From MnTg04 sp036443455 (GTDB taxonomy: Bacteria > Pseudomonadota > Gammaproteobacteria > Steroidobacterales > MnTg04), in contig JAZFYI010000156.1 in NCBI GenBank assembly GCA_036443455.1, positions 1 through 13,057 of the forward strand: a DNA stretch of 13,057 nucleotides. Reading direction: 5' to 3'. Positions 7,054 through 13,057 of the stretch are shown here, one piece after another. The notes under the pieces were generated by a model. The model saw only the letters and a program-made list of their open reading frames with translations, had not been told where the DNA came from and did no database searches. The position numbers were made by a program, and so were the translations under genes. Within the stretch, counting starts at the first letter, position 1, and every line of letters begins with the position of its first letter.

Positions 7054-8840
7054 TTTTTCTGCAGTTTTTCCTCGGCCTGCGGGCGGCGGATCCGAATACC
7101 GAGTTCGCGCAATTGCTGCTCATCGGCAGCGCCCGGCGCGTTGGTCAGCGGACAATGCGCGGATTGAGTTTTCGGGAAAGCGATTACTTCGCGAATACTG
7201 TCAGCGCCGGCGAGCAACATCACCAGCCGATCCAGGCCAAAGGCGATGCCGCCGTGGGGCGGGCAGCCATAGCGCAGGGCCTCCAGCAGGAAACCGAATT
7301 TTTCCCGGGCCTCGTCTTCGCCGATGCCCAGCAACTCAAACACGGCCGCCTGCATGTCGCGGTCATGAATACGCAACGAGCCGCCACCGACTTCCGAGCC
7401 GTTCAACACCATGTCGTAAGCGCGTGACAGCGCATTTCCGGGGTCGGCCTTCAACGCCTCGGGATCGGTATTCGCCGGCGCGGTAAACGGGTGATGCAAC
7501 GCGTTCCAGCGCGCATCCTCCGCGTCGCGTTCAAACATCGGGAAATCGACGACCCACAGCGGCCGCCAGCCTTTCTCGACGAGATCCAGGTCGTGACCGA
7601 GTTTCTCGCGTAATGCGCCCAGCGCATCGTTGACCACACGCGCCTTGTCCGCGCCAAAGAAAAGCAAGTCGCCGTCTTCGGCCGCCGTTCGCTCGAGCAG
7701 GCTGTCGACCACGGCATCGGGCAGGAATTTGAGGATTGGCGATTGCAGACCATCGCGGCCTTTGCCGGTCTCATTGACCTTGATATAGGCGAGCCCGCGA
7801 GCGCCATAGCGGCCGACAAAGGTCGTGTAGTCATCAATCGCCTTGCGCGTCAGCTGACCGCCGCCGGGAACCTTGAGTACCGCCACGCGGCCATTGGCAT
7901 CCGCGGCCGGGCCGGCGAATACCTTTAATTCGACGCCAGCCATCAGGTCGGAGACTTCGACCAGCTCCAGCGGTATCCGCAGATCCGGGCAATCGGTGCC
8001 GAAGCGCTGCACCGCCTCGACATGGCTCATCCGCGGAAACGGGTCGGCCAGATCGACATCCAGGATTTCCTTGAACAATTCGCGAATCATCACTTCCATC
8101 AAACCCATGATGCCCGCTTCGTCCATGAACGAAGTCTCGACATCGAGCTGGGTGAACTCGGGCTGGCGATCGGCGCGCAGGTCCTCGTCGCGGAAACAGC
8201 GCACGATCTGGTAGTAGCGATCCATGCCGGACATCATCAGTAGCTGCTTGAACAGTTGCGGCGACTGCGGCAAGGCAAAAAACTGCCCCGGGTGGGTCCG
8301 GCTGGGCACCAGGTAATCGCGGGCGCCTTCCGGCGTCGCGCGCGTCAGCATCGGGGTTTCTATGTCTATGAAGCCGTTGTCATCGAGATAACGGCGCAAC
8401 GCACGCGTGACCTGGTGACGCATGAAAAGCCGGGCCTGCACCTCTGGCTTGCGCAGGTCGAGATAGCGATAGCGCAGACGCAGCTCTTCGTTGGCATGCT
8501 CGTCGTGATGAAACGGCGGCGTGTCCGAGGCGTTCAGGATGGTCAGTTCTTCGGCCAGCAGTTCGACCTGGCCGGTCGGCATTTTCGGGTTGGCGGTACC
8601 CTCGGGGCGTCGTCGCACCCGGCCTTTGACGTGCAACACATACTCGCCGCGCACGCGCTCGGCCAGTGCGAAAATCTCCGGCGCATCCGGGTGAAAGACC
8701 ACTTGCAGCAATCCTTCACGATCCCGCAAATCGATAAAAATTACGCCGCCGTGGTCACGACGACGATGCACCCAGCCCGAGACTTCGAGGGTCTGGTCGA
8801 TATGGCTTTCATTGACCTGGCCACAATAATGGCTGCGCAT
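7050..8840 (-). CDS. aspS: Aspartyl-tRNA synthetase, probably non-discriminating (Asp/Asn)
   Basis: This class II synthetase charges aspartate to tRNA(Asp). The protein has 596 residues. It contains an N-terminal OB-fold anticodon-binding domain (MRSHYCGQ, SGWVHRRRDHGG, IDLRDREG), then a catalytic core with YLVPSR, QSPQ (192-195), motif 2 (FRDEDLRADRQPEFTQ, about 216-231) and motif 3 (GIAFGLDRLVML, about 530-545), plus the bacterial insertion domain. His30 and Gly81 match the positions that in Pseudomonas aeruginosa AspRS (His31, Gly82) are tied to also charging tRNA(Asn); E. coli has Leu and Lys there. I infer the relaxed form, which needs GatCAB to finish Asn-tRNA. The start at 8840 matches family N-termini (MR..YCG) and has GGAT about 8-9 bases upstream; an ATG three codons earlier (8849) is possible. 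Confidence 0.97.
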   Translation of the reverse strand: MRSHYCGQVNESHIDQTLEVSGWVHRRRDHGGVIFIDLRDREGLLQVVFHPDAPEIFALAERVRGEYVLHVKGRVRRRPEGTANPKMPTGQVELLAEELTILNASDTPPFHHDEHANEELRLRYRYLDLRKPEVQARLFMRHQVTRALRRYLDDNGFIDIETPMLTRATPEGARDYLVPSRTHPGQFFALPQSPQLFKQLLMMSGMDRYYQIVRCFRDEDLRADRQPEFTQLDVETSFMDEAGIMGLMEVMIRELFKEILDVDLADPFPRMSHVEAVQRFGTDCPDLRIPLELVEVSDLMAGVELKVFAGPAADANGRVAVLKVPGGGQLTRKAIDDYTTFVGRYGARGLAYIKVNETGKGRDGLQSPILKFLPDAVVDSLLERTAAEDGDLLFFGADKARVVNDALGALREKLGHDLDLVEKGWRPLWVVDFPMFERDAEDARWNALHHPFTAPANTDPEALKADPGNALSRAYDMVLNGSEVGGGSLRIHDRDMQAAVFELLGIGEDEAREKFGFLLEALRYGCPPHGGIAFGLDRLVMLLAGADSIREVIAFPKTQSAHCPLTNAPGAADEQQLRELGIRIRRPQAEEKLQKK

Positions 8841-8906
8841 ACTGATCATCCGTTGCAGCGGCGTGTGCCGCAGTGTAAAAGACGCAAAATTCTAGGGGCT
8901 GGCCGG

Positions 8907-8922
8907 TTGGCTGGCAAGCCAA
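8907..8922 (-). repeat. Inverted repeat in the aspS leader
   Basis: TTGGCT and AGCCAA arms of 6 bp flank a 4-base loop, about 67 bases upstream of the aspS start within the 137-bp gap after fmdB. There is no T-run behind it. A second, shorter GC hairpin (about 8963-8974, CCGC/GGCG type) sits directly after the fmdB stop and is followed by only four T. Either could partly terminate or stabilise transcript ends between fmdB and aspS. Nothing else recognisable is in this gap. Confidence 0.35.
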
Positions 8923-8977
8923 ATCGGGTGAAGCCAGCTCTCCCGGCGGCCGCAAAACGATCCCGCCAGGGCGGTCT

Positions 8978-9310
8978 TCAGCCAGATGACTTACCGGCCG
9001 TGGATTTCGCGGCGGCGGCGGCGCTTTTTTTCGCGGCCGGTTTGTTATCGGCGGATTTTTCGGCTGCGACCTTTTTCTTGTCCGCGGGCGCACCCTTGTT
9101 GTCGTCACCCACCAGGTTGCGCTGACGACCGGTCTTGAAATCGGTTTCGTACCAACCCTTGCCCTTGAGCCGGAATCGCGGCGCCGACACCAGTCGTTTC
9201 AAACCCTGCCGGCCACATGATGGGCAAGTCAGCAACGGCTCTGCGCCGATCTTTTGCAAGGCATCGAGACTATGCGCGCATTCCTTACACTGGTATTCGT
9301 ATATTGGCAC
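8978..9310 (-). CDS. FmdB-family zinc-ribbon protein with Lys/Ala-rich tail
   Basis: A 110-residue protein of the FmdB (putative regulatory zinc-ribbon) family. It begins MPIYEYQCKEC, the family's signature, and has two CxxC pairs (Cys8/Cys11 and Cys29/Cys32) expected to hold one zinc. The ordered domain ends near residue 70 (KGWYETDFK). From about residue 78 on it is almost only Lys, Ala, Ser, Asp and Gly, a basic disordered tail like those of histone-H1-like proteins. It starts at a GTG (9310-9308) with GGAG six bases upstream. It is upstream of aspS on the same strand; this pairing is common in proteobacteria, often with a DUF502 gene between, which is missing here. Its molecular role is not established; nucleic-acid or ribosome-related binding is my guess. 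Confidence 0.88.
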   Translation of the reverse strand: MPIYEYQCKECAHSLDALQKIGAEPLLTCPSCGRQGLKRLVSAPRFRLKGKGWYETDFKTGRQRNLVGDDNKGAPADKKKVAAEKSADNKPAAKKSAAAAAKSTAGKSSG

Positions 9311-9340
9311 TGAGGGCTCCGTGAGGACCGTGGGCTTCGA

Positions 9341-9368
9341 AAGATAAGGTCTCGGCGTCGTTTTTCAA
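9341..9368 (-). promoter_or_regulatory. Candidate sigma-70 promoter for fmdB-aspS-hydrolase
   Basis: Read on the minus strand, TTGAAA (9368-9363, five of six to TTGACA) and TATCTT (9346-9341, four of six to TATAAT) are 16 bp apart. They lie after the SDR stop at 9382. Transcription would begin near 9334, giving a leader of about 24 bases that contains the GGAG of fmdB. The position is what a promoter for the fmdB-aspS-hydrolase group would need, but the match was judged by eye. Confidence 0.4.
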
Positions 9369-9381
9369 GTGCTTGCCGCCA

Positions 9382-10221
9382 TCAACCGAGTCGCAGCATG
9401 GCCTGGTCCAGCCAACGGGTCGGCAACAAACGCTTGAGTACCGCCGTAACCCTGGCCGGCGTGGTTACCCGGTAGCGAGCTTTCGGCTTTGCGCTGGTCA
9501 TCGCCTTGAGTACGACATCGGCCACTTTTTCCGGTCCCAGCTCGAATTTTGAAGTCGATTGGCCGCTCCGGTAGCGCTCTTGCATTTTCTGGTATGCCTG
9601 CTGGTGGGCACTGCCGCCGGCCGTAATCTCCTCGTTGAACAAGCTGGTCGCGGTATTGCGGAAATGGCTTTCTATCGGGCCGGGCTCGACCAGCGAAACG
9701 AAAATTTCCGAGCCCATCAGTTCCAGGCGCAGCGTGTCGCTCAAGCCTTCGAGCGCGTATTTACTGGCGTTGTATGCGCCGAAATACGGCAGCGCGACGA
9801 ATCCCAGCATCGAGCTGATTTGCACGATTCGTCCAGCGCCTTGTTTGCGCATCATGCGCAGGGCAAGACGGGTCAGCTGGTGGCAACCGAACACATTGAC
9901 CTGGAATTGCTTCTCCAGTGTTTCCCGGCTGATATCTTCCAGGGCGCCTGGCTGCCCGATGCCTGCATTGTTGACCAGGCCAAACAGTTTCCCGCCGCAA
10001 GCCTGGTTCACTTCCACCATGCAATTGCGTACCGACTGGGGATCGCTGACATCCAGGTTGATGGTCTCAAAACCGGCATTTACGAGTTCATCGATATCTT
10101 CGCGCGTCCGCGCAGTGGCGAAAACCCGAAATCCCTCGTCCTTGAGCAAATCGGCGCTGGCCCGCCCAATACCCGAGGAGCAACCCGTCACCAGTACGCT
10201 TTTGTTATAGTCGCCTGCCAT
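9382..10221 (-). CDS. Short-chain dehydrogenase/reductase (SDR)
   Basis: A classical SDR of 279 residues, an oxidoreductase that uses NAD(P)(H). Motifs in order are TGCSSGIG (12-19, cofactor loop), NLDVSD near 55-60, NNAG (84-87), Asn109 in QVNVFG, Ser137 in IVQISSMLG, and the catalytic Tyr150 with Lys154 in AYNASK, followed by the EPGPIES cofactor segment. Arginines after the second strand (ATARTR, 35-40) suggest NADPH preference. Overall it resembles E. coli YbbO-type SDRs of broad or unknown substrate. The ATG is preceded by an AAGGAATGG ribosome site. The C-terminal 30 residues (VTAVLKRLLPTRWLDQAM) are amphipathic and may touch a membrane. It is divergent from the TPR-dioxygenase gene with only 47 bp between. 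The substrate cannot be named. Confidence 0.93.
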   Translation of the reverse strand: MAGDYNKSVLVTGCSSGIGRASADLLKDEGFRVFATARTREDIDELVNAGFETINLDVSDPQSVRNCMVEVNQACGGKLFGLVNNAGIGQPGALEDISRETLEKQFQVNVFGCHQLTRLALRMMRKQGAGRIVQISSMLGFVALPYFGAYNASKYALEGLSDTLRLELMGSEIFVSLVEPGPIESHFRNTATSLFNEEITAGGSAHQQAYQKMQERYRSGQSTSKFELGPEKVADVVLKAMTSAKPKARYRVTTPARVTAVLKRLLPTRWLDQAMLRLG

Positions 10222-10268
10222 TATTTTTCCATTCCTTATTCAAAAAACCCGCTAAGCCAATAAACGCG

Positions 10269-11924
10269 ATGGATCCCACCCCCGAAGAGCGCCTGCAACA
10301 AGCCAACCACCTGCAACAACAGGGACGGCTGGAAGACGCCGCCGGATTGTATCAGGCTCTGGCCAACGAATACCCTCGGGATCCACGAGGCCGGTTTGGG
10401 CTGGCAATGATCGAGGTGTCGCGGGCCGATCCGTCCGCCGCGGTCGGTCATCTCGAATCGGCCTTGCAGATTACGCCGGACATGGCTGATGCGAGGCGCT
10501 GGATGGGGCGCTGCCTGCGCGTTCTGGGCAGAAACGATGAAGCGGTCAAAAGTTTCGAAGCGTGTACCGACGAGGCAAGCTGCGATCCACGAGAATTGCT
10601 TGAGTTGGGCGAGGCCCGGCTGGCGGCAGGTTACACGGACCGGGGACGCGCCACGCTGGAGGATTTTGTCGAGCGCTCCGCGCATCATCCCGAGGCCATG
10701 CTCGATGCCGGCCTGAGCTACCACCAGGCCGGTCTGCTCGATGAAGCCGCGGCGCAATACCAGCTGGCCTTGGATCGCGAGCCCAAACTGCTTTTGGCGC
10801 GACGCAACCTGGCGGCTGTTTTCCAGGCCCAGGGCCGTTTGGATGAAGCCGAATCACTGTACCGGCAGGTGCTCGAGGCGGACACCGGCAACCACGAGGT
10901 CTGGCAAAACCTGGGTACCTTGCTAAAAGACAAGGACCAGCTTGCCGATGCACTGAACTGCTACGAGCGAGCCATGCGCTTGTACCGGTTGCCCTGCCCC
11001 GGCGATCTGGCGAAAGTGCTGCAGCAAAATCCCGAAGCCAGGCTGACCTCTCTGCATCATCTGAAGTTGCAGGCCGAACAACTGGAATACCTGGGCGCCC
11101 GCGGCCGGCTGGCACCGGCCAACACCGGTCTGGCCGGCCGCTATCGTGAAGTGATCGCGGAAATTGAGGCAAGCAGCCCTACGTCTCACCGCATCGTGAT
11201 GAACGAAGAACAATTCAAACGCATCGGCCCGACCAATGGCCGCCTGATGCACCTGACCCCGGCCAACACCGTGCCCGGGGGCGCGCTCAACCCTGATCTG
11301 GACTTTGCGAGCATCAGCGGCGGCTATTGCGCACAAAGCCCCGGTCTCGTGGTTATCGACAATTTCCTGAAAGCCGACGCGCTAAAGCGGCTGCGCGATT
11401 ATTGCCTGGAATCCACGGTCTGGTTCGATTTCCGCAAGGCTGGCGGCTATTGCGGAAGTTATATGCAGGACGGTTTTGGCAATGACCTGTTGATGCAACT
11501 GGCCGGCGAACTGCGCGAGAAATTGCCGGAGATCCTCGGGCAACACCCGCTGAACCAGATGTGGGGTTATATCTATGACAGCGAGATGAGCGGGATCACG
11601 GCCCATGCCGATGCCGCCGCGGTCAATCTCAATTTCTGGATCACGCCCGATGAGGCCAACGAGGACCCGGAAAGCGGCGGCTTGATCGTGTACACCAAGG
11701 AAGCGCCTGCCGAATGGGATTTTGACAAATACAACAATGAGTACGAGGCGATCGAGGCTTTCGCCCGGGGATCGGATTCGGTGGTCGTAACCCACCGCTG
11801 CAACCGCGCGGTGCTGTTTCATTCCAACCTGATCCACAAGACCGACAACATCCGTTTCAAGACCGGCCTTGAAAATCGCCGCATCAACATCACCATGTTA
11901 TTCGGTCAACGCGCCGGGGCGTAA
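10269..11924 (+). CDS. TPR protein with C-terminal 2-oxoglutarate/Fe(II) dioxygenase-like domain
   Basis: A 551-residue two-part protein. Residues 1 to about 240 are roughly six or seven tetratricopeptide repeats; the clearest is around 176-207 (NLAAVFQAQGRLDEAESLYR). A linker (about 245-350) joins them to a C-terminal jelly-roll domain. That domain has iron ligands H446-A-D448 (ITAHADAAAVNLNFW), a likely distal ligand His523 (LFHSNLIHKTD) and Arg538 (ENRRINIT) placed to hold 2-oxoglutarate, all by pattern. It most resembles prolyl-4-hydroxylase-type or putative 2OG-Fe(II) oxygenases. The repeats probably bind a protein or peptide partner, so a protein hydroxylase is plausible but not shown. 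There is no signal peptide. No ribosome site is seen before the ATG; a TATAGT at 10206-10211 inside the SDR start could be a weak -10. It is convergent with the S9 gene. Confidence 0.82.
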   Translation: MDPTPEERLQQANHLQQQGRLEDAAGLYQALANEYPRDPRGRFGLAMIEVSRADPSAAVGHLESALQITPDMADARRWMGRCLRVLGRNDEAVKSFEACTDEASCDPRELLELGEARLAAGYTDRGRATLEDFVERSAHHPEAMLDAGLSYHQAGLLDEAAAQYQLALDREPKLLLARRNLAAVFQAQGRLDEAESLYRQVLEADTGNHEVWQNLGTLLKDKDQLADALNCYERAMRLYRLPCPGDLAKVLQQNPEARLTSLHHLKLQAEQLEYLGARGRLAPANTGLAGRYREVIAEIEASSPTSHRIVMNEEQFKRIGPTNGRLMHLTPANTVPGGALNPDLDFASISGGYCAQSPGLVVIDNFLKADALKRLRDYCLESTVWFDFRKAGGYCGSYMQDGFGNDLLMQLAGELREKLPEILGQHPLNQMWGYIYDSEMSGITAHADAAAVNLNFWITPDEANEDPESGGLIVYTKEAPAEWDFDKYNNEYEAIEAFARGSDSVVVTHRCNRAVLFHSNLIHKTDNIRFKTGLENRRINITMLFGQRAGA

Positions 11925-12019
11925 GGCCATAGCCTGATTTTGCCAAGCCGCCAACACGAAGTGCAAGGAATTGGCGATAGCTTCGCGGCATGGTCTCCAG
12001 GCAACTGGTTATTTTCTGC

Positions 12020-13057
12020 TTATTGCGACGGCGACTCACTGCCGATTTGTCGGTCCAGAAAATCCGCTACCATCGTATAGAATTCTATTTTTTGCTCGAG
12101 GCTGGTCGACTCGTCAATATCGTAGGGAACCTTCTCGTGTTCGACATGGGTACCCTGGTCAGTGAGTCTGTAGACGAATTCGGTCAACGCCTTTTCAAAT
12201 TTGTTCGGTTTGGTTTTCTCGTCAGTATGCGGGACATTCTCGATTATCAGCAATGCAGACTTGATCTCTTTCGCATGATTTATGGGCGAAATGAGATCGA
12301 GTAAATCACGATTCTTGCGTGGATCCCCAAACCACATTTTGAAAAACCTGCCTGCCTCAAACCCCCCCTGATTTTTGTCTACTAATCTTGTGTTTTTGTA
12401 TACCAGGCGCATATCGACTGGACTGGCATACTCGACGCCACAGCGAAAAAGATCCGGATGCCTGGCCAATGCCATCAAAACCATGTAACCACCCATTGCC
12501 TTTCCGAAAATACAAACTTTTCCCGGTACGACCAGTCCTTCCTCGACTCCCCAGCGTATGGCATCGGCAAGGTCATCGTGCGCCCGACCATCCAGGTCTC
12601 GGCGCCCTTTGGCATAAAAAACATCGCCGTATCCTCCTGAGCCCCGCTGATTGATGTGCATGACGGCATATCCGCGACTGGCGAAAAATTGCGATTCGGC
12701 ATCGAACTGCCAGGCATATCTCCCCCCTATCCACGCATCGCCATTGGGAAGGACAAGCAATGGAACGGGCTTACCTTCTGAATTCTGCGGCAACGTCAGG
12801 TAGCCGTGTATTTGCAGGCCATCTCGTGACTTGAAAGAAAACGGCTTCCTTTCCGCCATTTCGTCCGGGTTTATCCAGCTGGCAAGAGAAACCAGCAAAT
12901 CCAGTTTTCCATCAACATCGTCGTACAGGTAGTACTCGCCAGGGTGCCGGTCGCTTCTTGAAAAAACCAGCATACGTTTTTCATCATCGGACCAATCGAG
13001 AATAGTGTTGTCTCGATGCGGCAACGAGTGATCCAAAGTAGCCTGCGTATCGGCCCA
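12020..13057 (-). CDS. S9 prolyl-oligopeptidase-family protein, C-terminal 345 residues, catalytic serine replaced (partial)
   Basis: The reading frame is open through the window edge, so the N-terminus is missing; the visible 345 residues carry the end of a beta-propeller (ILDWSDDEKRMLVFSRSD, YYLYDD) and a whole alpha/beta-hydrolase peptidase domain (GYLTLP, SRGYAVMHINQRGSGGYG, DDLADAIRW). The usual nucleophile motif GxSxGGY reads GKAMGGY, with GCA (Ala) at 12499-12497 where Ser is expected. The canonical HGGP is NGDA. Where the catalytic His normally lies (egHg before the last helix) the sequence is VPYDIDEST, without His. The Asp is uncertain (TDEKTKP). I infer a non-catalytic S9 relative. 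There is no frameshift or stop. GC is visibly lower than in the rest of the window (about 43-45% in 12301-12420). The last known S9 members cleave peptides after proline or other residues. Confidence 0.85.
   Translation of the reverse strand, partial: WADTQATLDHSLPHRDNTILDWSDDEKRMLVFSRSDRHPGEYYLYDDVDGKLDLLVSLASWINPDEMAERKPFSFKSRDGLQIHGYLTLPQNSEGKPVPLLVLPNGDAWIGGRYAWQFDAESQFFASRGYAVMHINQRGSGGYGDVFYAKGRRDLDGRAHDDLADAIRWGVEEGLVVPGKVCIFGKAMGGYMVLMALARHPDLFRCGVEYASPVDMRLVYKNTRLVDKNQGGFEAGRFFKMWFGDPRKNRDLLDLISPINHAKEIKSALLIIENVPHTDEKTKPNKFEKALTEFVYRLTDQGTHVEHEKVPYDIDESTSLEQKIEFYTMVADFLDRQIGSESPSQ

Noticed and set aside
8256..9125. A 289-codon plus-strand frame opposite aspS and fmdB
   Set aside because: It crosses two well-supported minus-strand genes and their gap; its composition looks like a reversed translation, with no domain.
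11925..12019. A terminator between the convergent TPR-dioxygenase and S9 genes
   Set aside because: CGCCAA/TTGGCG can pair across a loop of about 16 bases, but there is no T-tract next to it; I see nothing firm in this 95-bp gap.
12362..12368. A run of seven C (seven G on the coding strand) in the S9 gene as a phase-variation tract
   Set aside because: Seven bases is short for slipped-strand switching and the frame is intact on both sides; a similar shorter run at 12722-12727 suggests chance.

Overview
The window is GC-rich, densely coded bacterial chromosome carrying twelve protein genes, two of them cut by the window edges. The gene set points to a gammaproteobacterium, possibly near the Pseudomonas/Chromatiales side of the class. 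It has a Pseudomonas-like mutS / pncC / recA neighbourhood and an AspRS closely resembling the Pseudomonas non-discriminating type. It also has WaaC-like glycosyltransferases and an FmdB zinc-ribbon gene beside aspS. The species cannot be fixed from this sequence alone. No RNA gene, CRISPR array, IS element or phage gene was recognised. No gap between genes exceeds 300 bases; the largest is about 137 bp, upstream of aspS.

Layout: (1) 1-3708, minus strand: a five-gene run read GT9 glycosyltransferase -> GT4 glycosyltransferase (ATGA overlap) -> pncC -> thpR -> recA (start only). Gaps are -4, 27, 10 and 54 bp. It joins envelope-sugar transfer to the nucleotide-salvage, RNA-phosphodiesterase and recombination genes. 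(2) 3776-6388, plus strand: mutS, divergent from the run. (3) 6421-10221, minus strand: SDR -> fmdB -> aspS -> alpha/beta hydrolase. A candidate promoter precedes fmdB, and an ATGA overlap couples the hydrolase to aspS. (4) 10269-11924, plus strand: a TPR protein with a C-terminal 2-oxoglutarate/Fe(II) dioxygenase-like domain, divergent from the SDR. (5) 12020-13057, minus strand: the C-terminal part of an S9 prolyl-oligopeptidase-family protein in a stretch of visibly lower GC.

Most of the window is housekeeping (DNA repair, aspartyl-tRNA synthesis). The observations that stand out are: the S9 protein, whose nucleophile serine is alanine and whose catalytic histidine and HGGP motif also appear lost although the frame is intact; the TPR-dioxygenase of unknown substrate; the AspRS signature predicting Asp-tRNA(Asn) formation; and the insertion of thpR, with a C-terminal tail reaching into the recA leader, between pncC and recA. 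I did not find a convincing multi-gene novel system.
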